Assembly: GCF_947504215.1 (NCBI RefSeq)
Contig: NZ_CANNGO010000003.1
Location: 1 to 64,000 of the forward strand
Length of the DNA: 64,000 nt
Source of the DNA: an uncultured Ruegeria sp.
GTDB lineage: Bacteria > Pseudomonadota > Alphaproteobacteria > Rhodobacterales > Rhodobacteraceae
Direction: 5' to 3'
Part shown: piece after piece, positions 32,746-43,314 of the stretch
How positions within the stretch are numbered: position 1 is the first letter of the stretch
How the letters are laid out: each line of letters starts with the position of its first letter
Notes under the pieces: generated by a model
Databases searched by the model: none
What the model saw: the letters and a program-made list of their open reading frames with translations, nothing else
What the model was told of the DNA's origin: nothing
Position numbers and translations under genes: made by a program

Positions 32746-34323
32746 ATGCGTGATTTGCACAAACCAGGTCGGTCAGAGGTTTTGGCAACCGAAGGGATGT
32801 GCGCCACATCGCACCCGCTGGCTGCAAAGGTGGCGATCGATGTTCTCGCCCAAGGCGGCAATGCGATGGATGCTGCGATTGCCGGTGCCGTTCTGCTTGG
32901 AGTTTGTGAACCGCAAATGACAGGATTGGGCGGTGATTGCTTTGTTCTGTTCAATCGAGCGGGCGAAAACGAAATACGCGCCCTGAACGGTTCGGGCCGC
33001 GCGCCTAAGAGCGCTTTGGCGCAACACTTGCGGGACAAGGGTTTTGCCTCCGTTCCATTGAACAGTCCTGACGCCGTTACCATCCCCGGGGCCGTGGACG
33101 CGTTTTGTCACCTTGCCCAGACCGAGGGGCGCTTGGGTCTGGAAGCCCTTTTGCAACCGGCGATTCACTATGCGGAACGGGGCGTTCCAGTCGCACCCAG
33201 AGTGGCTTTTGATTGGCAGATCGGTGCAGCGACGCTGCAAGGCGCAGCCAGAGAACGCTATTTGATCAACGGAAAGGCACCAGAAACCGGTCAGGTTTTT
33301 CGAGCACCGGGTCAAGCAGAAGTTCTACGCCAGATCGCCCGCAATGGGCGCGACGCCTTCTATTCGGGCGAAATCGCTCAAGACATGATCGCAGCATTGG
33401 CTTCAATGGGCGGCGTTCATACCGACGAGGATTTTATGAATACCAGATGCACGGTCACGGACCCCATAAGCGGAGACTACGGTGGCATCGAACTTGTCGA
33501 GCATCCGCCCAACGGACAAGGCGCCACGGCCATTCTGTTGCTGAACATTCTCAAGCATTTCGATCTGCAAAACATGGATCCTTTTGGGGCAGAGCGGGTG
33601 CATGTCGAGGCGGAGGCCACGAAACTTGCGTATGACGCACGCAATCGTCTCATCGCCGATCCGGATCACACCGATATGTCGGAGCGGTTCTTGAACCGTG
33701 AGATAGCAGAGCAGCTTGCCGCCCTAATCGATCCAAAACGCGCGATGTCAGCACCGGCGCCGCTGACCGAGACGATCCATAAGGACACGGTTTATATTAC
33801 TGTCGTAGACCGTGACCGAATGGCCGTGTCGTTGATCTATTCCATATTTCACAGTTTTGGTTCAGGCATTGCATCCGAAAAATACGGAATTCTTCTGCAG
33901 AACCGAGGGGCTGGATTTACCTTGCAGCCGGGTCATCCCAATGAATTTGGTGGCGGGAAACGTCCCATGCATACGATTATCCCGGGGATGCTTCGCCAAA
34001 ACGGCCGGGTGATGATGCCATTTGGAGTTATGGGCGGAGCCTATCAACCAACCGGTCACGCGCGTTTCCTGTCCAACCTTACTGATTTCGGCCTTGGCCT
34101 GCAGGAGAGCATTGATGCCCCTCGCGCTTTTGCTGACGGATCCGTCCTAAAGCTGGAACGCGGTCATACAGATAAAATCTCGAAACAATTGTCTGAAATG
34201 GGGCACAATATTCAAGAACCAGAAACACCATTGGGTGGCGCACAGTCAATACGAATCCACGAGGATGGAGTTCTCGAAGGAGCAAGTGATCCGCGCAAAG
34301 ACGGCTGCGCCATCGGGTATTGA
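32746..34323 (+). CDS. Gamma-glutamyltransferase family protein (YwrD-like)
   Basis: 525 residues from ATG 32746, which has GAAGGGG seven bases upstream; ATG 32728 is in frame but has no such site. Ntn hydrolase proenzyme: GGNAMDAAIAGA near the N-terminus, then the presumed self-cleavage point at KDTVYITVVD, where the nucleophilic Thr is kept but the second Thr and His of classical TTH are replaced. GKRPMHTIIPGM and MGGAYQPTGH follow. No signal peptide, so a cytoplasmic form. The substrate may be glutathione or another gamma-glutamyl or acylated compound. Confidence 0.88.
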   Translation: MRDLHKPGRSEVLATEGMCATSHPLAAKVAIDVLAQGGNAMDAAIAGAVLLGVCEPQMTGLGGDCFVLFNRAGENEIRALNGSGRAPKSALAQHLRDKGFASVPLNSPDAVTIPGAVDAFCHLAQTEGRLGLEALLQPAIHYAERGVPVAPRVAFDWQIGAATLQGAARERYLINGKAPETGQVFRAPGQAEVLRQIARNGRDAFYSGEIAQDMIAALASMGGVHTDEDFMNTRCTVTDPISGDYGGIELVEHPPNGQGATAILLLNILKHFDLQNMDPFGAERVHVEAEATKLAYDARNRLIADPDHTDMSERFLNREIAEQLAALIDPKRAMSAPAPLTETIHKDTVYITVVDRDRMAVSLIYSIFHSFGSGIASEKYGILLQNRGAGFTLQPGHPNEFGGGKRPMHTIIPGMLRQNGRVMMPFGVMGGAYQPTGHARFLSNLTDFGLGLQESIDAPRAFADGSVLKLERGHTDKISKQLSEMGHNIQEPETPLGGAQSIRIHEDGVLEGASDPRKDGCAIGY

Positions 34324-34358
34324 CGGAAACCGCATCGAGACGTGCGGGTCAGACTTAC

Positions 34359-34685
34359 TCAGTTAAGGTGGAAGTGCAACGGATATCCACCGTCTTCAAA
34401 AGGCCCGAACATGTTGGGAATATCGGGATGCTCAACGGGCTCACCCGACTGGTCAGCGATCAAATTTTGTTCTGAAACATAAGCTACATAGAAGGATTGG
34501 TCGTTCTCGGCCAGCAGGTGGTAGAATGGCTGATCTTTGATCGGACGGCTGTCTTCCGGGATTGCCTCATACCATTCCTCAGTGTTTGAAAACTCAGGAT
34601 CCACGTCAAAAACCACCCCTCGGAAGGGATGTTTTTTGTGGCGAACCACCTGACCCAGGCGGTACTTGGCTTGTGTCTTCAGCAT
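34359..34685 (-). CDS. hspQ: Heat shock protein HspQ
   Basis: 108 residues, family length. YRLGQVVRHKKHPFRGVVFDVDP at the N-terminus and NQxL-type C-terminus with PFEDGGYPLHFHLN identify HspQ. It is a hemimethylated-DNA-binding-like protein that in enterobacteria is a Lon substrate and allosteric activator. ATG at 34685 is preceded by GGGGGCAG; the longer frame to 34796 runs through a promoter-like region. Confidence 0.9.
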   Translation of the reverse strand: MLKTQAKYRLGQVVRHKKHPFRGVVFDVDPEFSNTEEWYEAIPEDSRPIKDQPFYHLLAENDQSFYVAYVSEQNLIADQSGEPVEHPDIPNMFGPFEDGGYPLHFHLN

Positions 34686-35013
34686 TATTCTGCCCCCAAA
34701 GCAGTTACTACCCCGTTCCGGGTATAAAATCCAATCATTGATCTGCAATTCAGGGAAACAGTCTGTGAACCTCTGACTGACAGTGTGCAAGGACATGGGG
34801 TTCGTTTTTTCAACTGCAAGGACAGGTTTTACTACGGTGACGTTAGGTTTCGTCGTCGATTAGCTGGCTGTCGCCCGATTTGCGACGCAGGAAATGACGT
34901 GTGCTTGCATGTCCACGCCTGACGGATCGGCCGTTTTGGCCATCGCTTCATGACGAATGTGATTCCCTCAGACTACAATCTGCGCTAGAATAAAGAAAAA
35001 AGGCACGAGGCAC
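34686..35013. other. 328-bp gene-free stretch between hspQ and the SLT lipoprotein
   Basis: The left third holds a minus-strand promoter candidate for hspQ. The right end holds TTCCCT-N17-TAGAAT at about 34964-34992, a weak plus-strand promoter candidate for the lipoprotein. In between, a minus-strand frame ending near 34850 reads protein-like but has no start codon. I see no RNA gene or repeat. Confidence 0.5.
34721..34748 (-). promoter_or_regulatory. Candidate hspQ promoter
   Basis: On the minus strand TTGCAG, 16 bases, TATACC, about 35 bases before the hspQ ATG, followed by the short inverted repeat CCCGGAACGGGG. It resembles a housekeeping promoter more than a RpoH one. Confidence 0.4.
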
Positions 35014-35595
35014 ATGAGCAGAATTCTTATCGTACTCTTCGGGGTGCTGCTTTTGGCATCCTGCGGGGGTGGTTCGCAACGACCGCCCAGCAAGCTGAAC
35101 GATGCATGCAGCATTGCGCGCGAACGTCCGGATTTCATCAAGGCGTTCAAAAGCACCGAACGGAAATGGGGCGTGCCTGTTCACGTCCAGATGGCGACAA
35201 TCTACCAGGAAAGCCGATACCGCCACGACGCGCGCACGCCGCATCGTTACGTATTAGGCGTGATCCCGATGGGTCGGCAAAGTAGCGCCTATGGCTTCAG
35301 TCAGGCTCTGGATGGAACTTGGGATGAATATCAGCGCGAAACCGGAAAGCGCCGCGCCAAGCGGGATCGCATCCGCGATGCATCTGACTTTATCGGTTGG
35401 TACATGAACAAATCATACGAGCGCAACGGCATTCACCCCGCCGACACACGCAATCAGTATCTAGCCTATCACGAAGGTCACACTGGTTTTGCGCGCGGAA
35501 GCTATAACAATAAGTCCTGGCTGCTGAACGTCGCCAGCGATGTGGATTCACGCGCACAGTTGTATCAGTCACAACTGGCCGGTTGCAGATACTAA
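35014..35595 (+). CDS. Lytic transglycosylase SLT-domain lipoprotein
   Basis: 193 residues. Signal peptide with lipobox LLASC, then a Gly-rich linker. The SLT-like domain has the catalytic Glu in IYQESRYRHDARTP, and AYGFSQALDGTWDEY and YLAYHEGHTGF. Probably anchored in the outer membrane and active on peptidoglycan. Family is the EtgA/Slt-like short transglycosylases common in Rhodobacteraceae. Confidence 0.88.
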   Translation: MSRILIVLFGVLLLASCGGGSQRPPSKLNDACSIARERPDFIKAFKSTERKWGVPVHVQMATIYQESRYRHDARTPHRYVLGVIPMGRQSSAYGFSQALDGTWDEYQRETGKRRAKRDRIRDASDFIGWYMNKSYERNGIHPADTRNQYLAYHEGHTGFARGSYNNKSWLLNVASDVDSRAQLYQSQLAGCRY

Positions 35596-35605
35596 GACTG
35601 GCTTG

Positions 35606-35630
35606 GCGGGTCAGCGATTGTCTGACCCGC
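35606..35630. terminator. Bidirectional terminator between the SLT lipoprotein and lolA
   Basis: GCGGGTCAG (35606-35614), seven-base loop, CTGACCCGC (35622-35630): a perfect 9-bp stem 10 bases after the lipoprotein stop, overlapping the convergent lolA stop. A pyrimidine-rich stretch follows on the plus strand. Confidence 0.6.
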
Positions 35631-36207
35631 GCCTTTCCTTGCTGGAAAACAAATCCTGATCCAGGCGACCGCCGTCCGCCAGACGTCCAAGCAATACCGT
35701 GGTCTGGCTGCCTGCGTTATCATGGATCACCCATTTGCGAAGCTCAACCGGATCACCTGTGAACATAAGTTCAATACGACCGGAATCTGGGTTTTTGGGA
35801 TCCTGAGCTGTCACGACTGTGGCCGTACCATCGAAGCTATGGCCCACGACCATATTCGCCTGACTAAGGTTCACGTTCCGCGCCAAAACCAAGGATAGTG
35901 GGGTGCGCTTCAGGGGATACTGCTCGGGCGGTTGGTTCGACTTAGGATCGAATATCTTGACGCTGCCAGACCGGGCCACAACAACCGCACTGTTGGGCGG
36001 GTCGTATTCAAACCGCATTTTGCCCGGTCGCTCCAGCCACAGCTTCCCTGTGCTCAGCGACCCGTCATCATTGACCTGAGTGAATGTTGTATGAACCGTT
36101 TTCAAACCGTTCAGGTAAGTTGATATCTGCGACAGCGGAAGCTTATCCGCGGCCCAGGCCGCCGGGGCAGCCAGTGTTAAAGCAAGGGCAAAAGCAATCT
36201 GTTTCAT
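35611..36207 (-). CDS. lolA: Outer-membrane lipoprotein carrier protein LolA
   Basis: 198 residues. Cleavable signal peptide (AFALALTLAAPAAWA), then the LolA fold with TFTQVNDDGSLSTGKLWLERPG and RFEYDPP, typical of alphaproteobacterial LolA. It shuttles lipoproteins across the periplasm from LolCDE to the outer membrane. It lies 39 bases downstream of ftsK on the same strand, an order common in Rhodobacterales. Confidence 0.9.
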   Translation of the reverse strand: MKQIAFALALTLAAPAAWAADKLPLSQISTYLNGLKTVHTTFTQVNDDGSLSTGKLWLERPGKMRFEYDPPNSAVVVARSGSVKIFDPKSNQPPEQYPLKRTPLSLVLARNVNLSQANMVVGHSFDGTATVVTAQDPKNPDSGRIELMFTGDPVELRKWVIHDNAGSQTTVLLGRLADGGRLDQDLFSSKERRGSDNR

Positions 36208-36246
36208 GACACTCAGATATGCGCTTTGACCTTGTTATTAAATATC

Positions 36247-39186
36247 CTATTGCTCGGGGATCAGGATTTCGCGTTTACCGACATGATTTGCCGATGAAAC
36301 AACGCCTTCGTCCTCCATTTGCTCAACAAGCCGCGCAGCTTTGTTGTAACCAATGGCAAGTTTCCGCTGAATGTATGAGGTTGAGCATTTGCGATCCTTG
36401 ATCACAATCGCCACCGCCTGATCGTACAAAGCGTCCTCACCATTGGTATTACCGCCGGTGTTCAAGCCCAAAACAGCATCGATATTGTCGGCTTTGTCTT
36501 CGGCCGGACCATCCAAAACGGTGTTCACATAGTCCGGCGGGCCGTACTGTTTCAGGTGGTTGACGATTTCTTCGACCTCTTCGTCCGAGACAAATGGGCC
36601 GTGACAACGGGTGATTTTGGCACCGCCCGCCATATAGAGCATGTCGCCCTGACCCAGCAGTTGTTCAGCGCCCATTTCACCCAGAATGGTACGGCTGTCG
36701 ACTTTCGATGTTACCTGGAACGAAATACGGGTCGGGAAATTTGCCTTGATCGTACCGGTAATCACGTCGACTGAAGGCCGCTGCGTGGCCATGATCAGGT
36801 GGATACCCGAGGCCCGTGCCATCTGTGCCAGACGCTGAATACAGGCCTCAATCTCTTTACCTGCAACCATCATCAGGTCGGCCATTTCATCGACAATGAC
36901 AACGATATAGGGCATCGACTCTGGTGCGAATTCTTCCGTCTCGAACATCGGCTCGCCGGTTTCATCGTCAAACCCGGTCTGAACCGTACGGCTGAACATT
37001 TCGCCCTTGGCCAGCGCATCCTTCACCCGGCCATTGTAGCCGGCGATATTGCGGACACCCATTTTGGACATCTTGCGATAGCGATCTTCCATCTCGCCGA
37101 CGACCCATTTCAGGGCGACAACTGCCTTTTTCGGGTCGGTTACAACGGGCGACAGCAAGTGCGGAATGCCATCATAAACCGACAATTCCAACATCTTGGG
37201 GTCGATCATGATCAGGCGGCACTCATCCGGAGTCAGCTTATACAGCAGCGACAGGATCATCGTGTTAATTGCCACCGACTTACCGGAACCGGTGGTTCCG
37301 GCAATCAGAAGGTGAGGCATCTTGGCCAGATTAGCTACAACAGACTCGCCGCCGATATCCTTCCCCAATGCCAGCGGCAGGGCCTGATTGCCGTCGCCAA
37401 AATCTCGGCTGGACAGAATTTCCCGCAACACCACCATCTCGCGGTTCTCGTTCGGCAATTCGATGCCAATGACCGAGCGACCCGGCAGGGTCGAAACCCG
37501 TGCCGATAGCGCTGACATCGACCGCGCGATATCGTCGGCCAGACCGATCACACGGCTGGCTTTCAAGCCTGGTGCGGGCTCCAATTCGTACATGGTAACA
37601 ACCGGGCCGGGACGGACGCTGACGATCTCGCCTTTGACGCCATAGTCATCCAGCACGTTTTCAAGCATCCGTGCATTTTCCTCCAAGGCCTCATCGCTCA
37701 GATGATGGCGCTGAATGGCGGACGGGTTTGACAACAAGCCAAGCGGTGGCAATTCGAAATCCGAGTGCTTTTCTTCGAATGACAATGTCGGTTGCGCCTC
37801 GGCCTGCGCACGACGCGACGGTGAAGGTGCACGGCGAACCGGTTGTGCCACAACGGGCTTCCGCGGCTCTGCGACTGGAATTTTCATCGCAGGACGTGAT
37901 TGCATCGCCTGATCGGCCGCATCTTCAAACACGGCTTCGTCCTCAATTTCTGGCTGGGGCTGATACTCATTCATGTAGTCGTCGGCATCAGCCAGGTGCG
38001 GTGCATATGCGTCGGCAACCGGGTCTTGCCAGTCGACTGCCCCGGCACCTGTCATCGGCGGTTCCGGCGGCAACCCCGTCGAAGTCAGTGGCGGCTCGGG
38101 TGGCAATCCATCGTTCTGCGAAGCATTCAAGATCAGAGGGTCGGGTCCGCGCCCCCTGCCCTTGGTGAGCGGCAGATTCGGATCGGGCTCTGGTGTTACT
38201 TCTCCGCTGGCGACTTTGCGATTGCGCACAGCCGCCGAGATTTTGGACTGAATGCGGTCCTCTCCGGGCATGTCATCATAGCCCATGACAGGATCCGGGT
38301 CGATCAACTCGAGTTCTGGCATTGGGTCCGGGCGGCGGATCAGTGATGGCATTCTGGCCAGTAGACCCGTCTTAGCAACGGGTTCCGGATCGAACAATTC
38401 CGGCTCATCAAAGATTGGATCGGCGTAGGCCAACTCGTCCTCGTAAACAGCCTCGGCCGCTTCCACGCGAGCCGCTTTGCGATGGTCCCACTGCGCGCGA
38501 CGTTCGCGCGCTGCCCGTGCCGTCGCTGATGCCCCGCGACCCAACAGGGTCATCAACATGTCGTAGGCCATCACGAGACCCAACAGAAACGCGCGGAACC
38601 CCCGCTGCACATCGGTTCTGATGAAGCCCAGCACAAAGATACCCAATGCGATCATCCCAACGGCCATAACCAGGGACATCAGTTTGACCAGAAAATGAGA
38701 GGCGATCGGCAGCAGGGTCAGCAAGGCGCCCATTGCAGTATCGCCAAACAGGCCTCCTAACCCATAGCTATGGGTCGCGCGCCACTCGGCACCGGGTAGC
38801 AGCGTTGCGGCGTACACAGAGACAACGGCAATCCAGATCGGGGCAAAGATCAAGCGGGCTACGGCCCGCTCTTCACCGAAATGCCCGGCAAACCGCACAC
38901 CCCAGCCAATCAGCACCAACGCAATGCCCCAGCTTCCCCAACCAACGATCATGAACAGCGGCGCTACGATCGAGGCGCCGATCCGCCCCATCCAGTTCTG
39001 CACTGGTGCGTCTGTTGATACCATCCAGTTCGGGTCGTCCGGCGTATAGGACCAGATCATTGCAGCGGCGGCAAAGCCCAAAAGGATCAGGGCTATCCCG
39101 ATCAGCTCCTTGCTGCGCCGTTCAATGGCGGCTTGGGTCGTGCTGTCCAACAATGGATCGCGGTTGCGCGCGTTGTAAGATGCCAT
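36247..39186 (-). CDS. ftsK: DNA translocase FtsK
   Basis: 979 residues. Four N-terminal transmembrane helices fall at about 30-200 ([19 protein letters not shown], then others), a long acidic Pro-rich linker at about 230-480, the RecA-like motor with Walker [11 protein letters not shown] and Walker [12 protein letters not shown], and the gamma winged helix at the C-terminus ([19 protein letters not shown]). It couples division to chromosome dimer resolution. ATG 39186 has GAGGG upstream; a GTG at 39204 is in frame. Downstream of the aminotransferase gene by 14 bases. Confidence 0.96.
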   Translation of the reverse strand: MASYNARNRDPLLDSTTQAAIERRSKELIGIALILLGFAAAAMIWSYTPDDPNWMVSTDAPVQNWMGRIGASIVAPLFMIVGWGSWGIALVLIGWGVRFAGHFGEERAVARLIFAPIWIAVVSVYAATLLPGAEWRATHSYGLGGLFGDTAMGALLTLLPIASHFLVKLMSLVMAVGMIALGIFVLGFIRTDVQRGFRAFLLGLVMAYDMLMTLLGRGASATARAARERRAQWDHRKAARVEAAEAVYEDELAYADPIFDEPELFDPEPVAKTGLLARMPSLIRRPDPMPELELIDPDPVMGYDDMPGEDRIQSKISAAVRNRKVASGEVTPEPDPNLPLTKGRGRGPDPLILNASQNDGLPPEPPLTSTGLPPEPPMTGAGAVDWQDPVADAYAPHLADADDYMNEYQPQPEIEDEAVFEDAADQAMQSRPAMKIPVAEPRKPVVAQPVRRAPSPSRRAQAEAQPTLSFEEKHSDFELPPLGLLSNPSAIQRHHLSDEALEENARMLENVLDDYGVKGEIVSVRPGPVVTMYELEPAPGLKASRVIGLADDIARSMSALSARVSTLPGRSVIGIELPNENREMVVLREILSSRDFGDGNQALPLALGKDIGGESVVANLAKMPHLLIAGTTGSGKSVAINTMILSLLYKLTPDECRLIMIDPKMLELSVYDGIPHLLSPVVTDPKKAVVALKWVVGEMEDRYRKMSKMGVRNIAGYNGRVKDALAKGEMFSRTVQTGFDDETGEPMFETEEFAPESMPYIVVIVDEMADLMMVAGKEIEACIQRLAQMARASGIHLIMATQRPSVDVITGTIKANFPTRISFQVTSKVDSRTILGEMGAEQLLGQGDMLYMAGGAKITRCHGPFVSDEEVEEIVNHLKQYGPPDYVNTVLDGPAEDKADNIDAVLGLNTGGNTNGEDALYDQAVAIVIKDRKCSTSYIQRKLAIGYNKAARLVEQMEDEGVVSSANHVGKREILIPEQ

Positions 39187-39200
39187 TATGCCCTCGTACC

Positions 39201-40382
39201 TCACAAATAGATGCAGTCGCGGAGCTGGGTCAGCCCGTGCTGCATCTCTGTTCTTGGGGCCACCATGGCGACCCTGATAAACTGCTCGCCCGGGTTCTGT
39301 CCCGGATCACCTTGAGAAAGATATGCGCCCGGCAAAACCCGAACTCCGGTTTCCTGCCAAACCTTAAGCGCTGTTTCCTCGCCATTCTCGACGGGCAACC
39401 ACAGGAAAAACCCGGCTTCAGCGGGCATGTAGCCCTGAACGCCGGCGAAAACCGCATCCGCAATGGCGTATTTTTCCTGATAGAGCGCACGGTTTTCAGC
39501 AACATGGGCCTCGTCTGCCCAAACCCGGGCAGCGGCAGCTTGAAGCGGTGCGGGCAACGGGGCACCTGAGTAGGCGCGCAGCTGTTTGACGCGCTTGATC
39601 GTTTCTGGCCCGCCTGCAATCAGACCCGACCGCAAACCAGCTAAATTCGACCGTTTCGACAGTGAATTGAACAGCGTGACCCGCTCGGGATCAGCGCCAA
39701 GCTCTTGTGCAACAGTCAGAACGCCAACTGGTGCCTCGTCGCGGTAAATCTCGGAATAGCACTCATCGGCGAAGATGCGGAAATCGTATGCCTCGGCCAG
39801 CCGGATTAATTCGGCCCAATATTCGCGCGATGCGACCGCCCCCTGCGGGTTCGCGGGCGAGCAGATATAGGCCACGGCGGTGCGGTTCAGCACGTCCTCG
39901 GGCAAGCCTGCATAATCCGGCAGATGTCCCGTGGCTGCGGTGGCAGATACGAAATACGGCTCCGCTCCGACCGAGATCGAGGCGACCATGTAGACCTGAT
40001 AAAATGGGTTCGGGCACAGGACGACCGGTTTTTGGCCCTTCTTTTGTTCGGGGCACAGGGCCATCGCGGCATTATATAACCCTTCGCGCGTGCCGTTCAG
40101 AGCCATCACATTGGTGTCCGGATCCATCGCCACGCCATAGCGCCGTTTGATCCAGTCAGTGATGGCAGCGCGCAGTTCGGGTGATCCTTCATTCGGCGGA
40201 TATCCCTGGAATCCACCGGCGTTTTCCATGATCATATCCGTCACCCAGGCCGGAAAATCGTGCTTGGGCTCGCCGATGGTCATGTGAATTACGTCGCCAC
40301 CCGGCTGATGGTGATCCAACAGGGCGCGCAGGCGCGGGAATGCATATGCCGGTAGGTTCGAGAACCGCTCGGGGAAATTCAT
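39201..40382 (-). CDS. Class I/II aminotransferase (succinyldiaminopimelate aminotransferase DapC-like)
   Basis: 393 residues of fold type [11 protein letters not shown] near the N-terminus, [10 protein letters not shown], the aspartate in [15 protein letters not shown], and the PLP Lys in [16 protein letters not shown]. The sequence resembles the alternative DapC of alphaproteobacteria, which would place it in lysine/diaminopimelate synthesis, but other aspartate-family transaminases are close. It is upstream of ftsK in the same direction. Confidence 0.85.
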   Translation of the reverse strand: MNFPERFSNLPAYAFPRLRALLDHHQPGGDVIHMTIGEPKHDFPAWVTDMIMENAGGFQGYPPNEGSPELRAAITDWIKRRYGVAMDPDTNVMALNGTREGLYNAAMALCPEQKKGQKPVVLCPNPFYQVYMVASISVGAEPYFVSATAATGHLPDYAGLPEDVLNRTAVAYICSPANPQGAVASREYWAELIRLAEAYDFRIFADECYSEIYRDEAPVGVLTVAQELGADPERVTLFNSLSKRSNLAGLRSGLIAGGPETIKRVKQLRAYSGAPLPAPLQAAAARVWADEAHVAENRALYQEKYAIADAVFAGVQGYMPAEAGFFLWLPVENGEETALKVWQETGVRVLPGAYLSQGDPGQNPGEQFIRVAMVAPRTEMQHGLTQLRDCIYL

Positions 40383-40490
40383 AAGTACTGCCTCAATACC
40401 GGGATCATTTTCGCCCCGTTTTTTGTCAGATTACAGATCACGTACCCCTTCGTCCAGACAAAGAGGTGCCGAATCAGGGGATTGTGGCAT

Positions 40491-41819
40491 TCAGGTCAGT
40501 GCGGATTCGACCGCTGAACCGACACGCAATAGGGCCTCTTCAGACCCTGGATAGCCCAACATCATAAGGCCGCATCCCGGTGTTTCAGTGGGCAAAGTCA
40601 GCGCGGCCAGGCCCATCAGATTGCCGATCCGGGTGTTCCGCAGGGCCAGGAGGTTCTCGGTCACGTAATACTCATGATCGCTCATCAAACGGTCCAGATT
40701 GGGCGGCAGTATTGGCGCAGTCGGGGCCAACACGGCGTCGAAACTGGCCGTTGCCGCATCCCATGCGGTGCGGCAAGCCTTTAATTTCGACCACGCGGAC
40801 ACATAATCCGGACCGGAATACGTCTTGCCCATACGGAACCGTTCTAGAATTTCGGGATACATCGCCTCAGGGTTCGCTTCGATCACGTCACGCCAAAGGC
40901 CATAGGCTTCGGTGGTGTAAAGAACACCGGACAGGCCCATCGCCTCGTTCAATTCCGGAACGTCCAAAGGAACGATTTCAGCACCCGCTTCCTGTAGTCT
41001 TTGCAGCGCATCACCATAAGCTTTGCGCGGCATATCACGCAGGTCATCCTTGGCTACATTCTGCAAGTCGGCAAACCGCCGCCCTTTCAGTGTCGCCCCG
41101 CGTAGATCCGCGGGCGTTCCGCCTTCCAGAAGCGCCAGCACATGTGCTGCATCTTCGACAGATCGCGCCAAGGGCCCTACGGTGTCGAAGCGCAGGCAGA
41201 GCGGTACTGTGCCTTCCAGACTGACCCGCCCAGCGGTGGTTTTCAAACCCACCAAATTGTTCCAGGCAGCCGGGATGCGCACGGACCCGCCCGTGTCCGA
41301 CCCAATGCCACATGCCGCCAAACCCCAAGCAACAGACGCCGCTGCGCCAGAGGATGATCCACCTGAAACCGCGTCTTCATCGTCAATACAGGGCGGCGTG
41401 CCGGTGATCGGGTTCAAACCAAGACCCGAAAAGGCCAATTCGCTCATATGTGTCTTGCCCAGGCAAACGGTTCCCATGGCTGTGGCGTTGCGTAGAACCA
41501 CTGCGTCTGCGTCGGGTACGCGGCCTTTCAGCAAGGCTGATCCTGCCTCGGTTGCTGTACCAGCGGTATCGAACAAATCCTTCCAACTGATCGGAACCCC
41601 ATCCAACAGGCAACGTCGCAAGCTCAGACCCGCTCTCTCTTTGGCGGCGGCAGCCTCGGCCCGTGCTCTGTCATGGGTCACGCGTGCATAGATCCGGTCG
41701 CGGTGCGGATGGGCGTCAATGGCGGACAGGTAGGTTTCGGTCAACTCAACCGGATCAATTTGGCCCATGCCGATTCCACGACCCAGATCACACGCCGTCA
41801 TGGTCAACCAATCCTGCAT
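40491..41819 (-). CDS. Amidase signature family enzyme
   Basis: 442 residues. The Ser-cisSer-Lys triad is visible: Lys in PISWKDLFDTAG, the Gly/Ser-rich AVSGGSSSGAAASVAWG with the cis-Ser, and the nucleophile in GSDTGGSVRIPA. ATG 41819 has GGAGGGAT upstream; 31 extra residues in the longest frame are Cys/Pro-rich and unlike the family. Substrate unknown; GatA is unlikely without gatBC nearby. Divergent from the ubiquinone hydroxylase gene. Confidence 0.9.
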   Translation of the reverse strand: MQDWLTMTACDLGRGIGMGQIDPVELTETYLSAIDAHPHRDRIYARVTHDRARAEAAAAKERAGLSLRRCLLDGVPISWKDLFDTAGTATEAGSALLKGRVPDADAVVLRNATAMGTVCLGKTHMSELAFSGLGLNPITGTPPCIDDEDAVSGGSSSGAAASVAWGLAACGIGSDTGGSVRIPAAWNNLVGLKTTAGRVSLEGTVPLCLRFDTVGPLARSVEDAAHVLALLEGGTPADLRGATLKGRRFADLQNVAKDDLRDMPRKAYGDALQRLQEAGAEIVPLDVPELNEAMGLSGVLYTTEAYGLWRDVIEANPEAMYPEILERFRMGKTYSGPDYVSAWSKLKACRTAWDAATASFDAVLAPTAPILPPNLDRLMSDHEYYVTENLLALRNTRIGNLMGLAALTLPTETPGCGLMMLGYPGSEEALLRVGSAVESALT

Positions 41820-41869
41820 TTTATCCCTCCGATTTCTGGCTTTTAGGGACGGTAGCGACAGGACCGCAC

Positions 41870-43132
41870 ATGGACAATCCCGAAAGGGCGCGCATATTGC
41901 AGGGCATGACAAAGGCTTCGGATATCCTGATCGTCGGCGGTGGCCTGAATGGCCCGGCGCTGGCGCTGGCGTTGGCGCAAACCGGGCATTCGGTTACAGT
42001 TATAGACACGCTGCCAGAGACGCTGCGCATGAAGGCCACGTTTGATGGGCGCGCCTATGCCTTGGCGTTGGCGTCTCAGCGTCTTCTGGATGCGATCGAG
42101 GTTTGGGATCGGGTCGCGGAGCATGCGCAGCCAATGCTGGAAATCAAGGTGACGGACGGCCACGCAGGCGCTGGCCCGTCGCCGTTCTTTATGCATTTCG
42201 ACCATGCCGAGATCGAAGAAGGTCCGATGGGATACATGGTCGAAGACCGCCACCTTCGCCGCGCCTTTTTGGACGCGATGACGCAAGAGCAGCGGATCAC
42301 CCAACTCAGCGGCAAGACAGTTGTTTCACAAAAGACCGACATGGCAGGCGTAACACTGGCACTTGACGACGGATCCACCGTTTCGGGTCAGTTGGTCGTC
42401 GGATGTGATGGTCGCCGCAGCGGTACAGCGGCGCGTGCCGGTATTAAGCGCAGCGGTTGGGACTATGGCCAAACGGCCCTGGTTTGCGCCATCGAACATG
42501 ATCTGCCGCATCATGGCGTCGCCCATCAGTTTTTTATGCCCCCAGGCCCGTTAGCGATCCTGCCTCTAACCGGCAACCGCAGCTCGATTGTCTGGAGCGA
42601 ACATACGGAAACCGCGCAGCGCATCAACGCCATGTCTGAGACGGATTATCTTCAGGTCCTGCGCCCCCGTTTCGGAGATTTCCTCGGTGACATACGGCTA
42701 AAGGGCGACCGATTCACCTACCCGCTGAACCTGACCATCGCCAATTCCTTCATATCGGACCATTTGGCTTTGGTCGGGGACGCCGCCCACGGCATGCACC
42801 CGATTGCCGGGCAAGGCCTGAACGCAGGCCTGCGCGATGTAGGCGCATTGGCCGAGGTTCTGACTTTGGCTGGGCGTCGAGGGGAAGACATCGCATCGAC
42901 ACTGGTTTTGGAGCGGTATCAAGAGTGGCGCCGGTTTGACACCGCCGCTTTGGCCATGGCGACGGATGTGTTCAACAGGATGTTTTCAAACGACAACCCT
43001 ATCCTGCGGATGGGCCGCGATATCGGCATGGGCCTGGTCGGCTCGCTGCCCGGGTTGCGCCGTAGCTTTGTGCGCGAGGCCGCCGGGCTGACCGGAGACT
43101 TGCCGAAACTGCTGCAGGGCCGCGCGATTTAG
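41870..43132 (+). CDS. ubiH: UbiH/UbiF-family FAD monooxygenase (ubiquinone biosynthesis)
   Basis: About 420 residues. [17 protein letters not shown] binds the FAD ADP moiety, VGCDGRRS is the DG motif and [21 protein letters not shown] the second FAD motif with the UbiH family signature. It hydroxylates the quinone ring in ubiquinone synthesis; whether position C1, C5 or C6 cannot be told. Start 41870 has AGGA seven bases upstream; ATG 41906, giving 408 residues, is also possible. Its end overlaps the convergent Trm112 gene by four bases. Confidence 0.88.
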   Translation: MDNPERARILQGMTKASDILIVGGGLNGPALALALAQTGHSVTVIDTLPETLRMKATFDGRAYALALASQRLLDAIEVWDRVAEHAQPMLEIKVTDGHAGAGPSPFFMHFDHAEIEEGPMGYMVEDRHLRRAFLDAMTQEQRITQLSGKTVVSQKTDMAGVTLALDDGSTVSGQLVVGCDGRRSGTAARAGIKRSGWDYGQTALVCAIEHDLPHHGVAHQFFMPPGPLAILPLTGNRSSIVWSEHTETAQRINAMSETDYLQVLRPRFGDFLGDIRLKGDRFTYPLNLTIANSFISDHLALVGDAAHGMHPIAGQGLNAGLRDVGALAEVLTLAGRRGEDIASTLVLERYQEWRRFDTAALAMATDVFNRMFSNDNPILRMGRDIGMGLVGSLPGLRRSFVREAAGLTGDLPKLLQGRAI

Positions 43133-43314
43133 TCCAGTTCGCGGGCCTCGTCCACCAACATCACTGGTATTCCATTGCGGATCGGAAACGCCAAACCCGC
43201 AGCTTTCGACACCAGCTCCTGTCGGTCAGCGTCGTAATGCAGGGTCGTTTGGGTTTTTGGGCAAATCAGCGCCTCAAGCATGTGGCGGTCAAATGCGTGT
43301 TCGGATGCGTTCAT
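43129..43314 (-). CDS. Trm112 family small zinc-ribbon-like protein
   Basis: 61 residues. [33 protein letters not shown] and the acidic end are typical of bacterial Trm112 (YcaR-like). Only one Cys is left, so zinc binding is probably lost, as in other bacterial members. It likely activates methyltransferases. Overlaps the upstream gene by four bases (ATGA). Confidence 0.9.
   Translation of the reverse strand: MNASEHAFDRHMLEALICPKTQTTLHYDADRQELVSKAAGLAFPIRNGIPVMLVDEARELD

Noticed and set aside
32546-32827. Minus-strand ORF of 93 residues between the anti-sigma and GGT genes
   Set aside because: It overlaps the GGT start, has no ribosome binding site and no recognisable domain.
34797-34960. 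Minus-strand frame reading RHFLRRKSGDSQLIDDET
   Set aside because: It looks like a protein end but a stop lies 35 codons upstream and there is no ATG, GTG or TTG in between.
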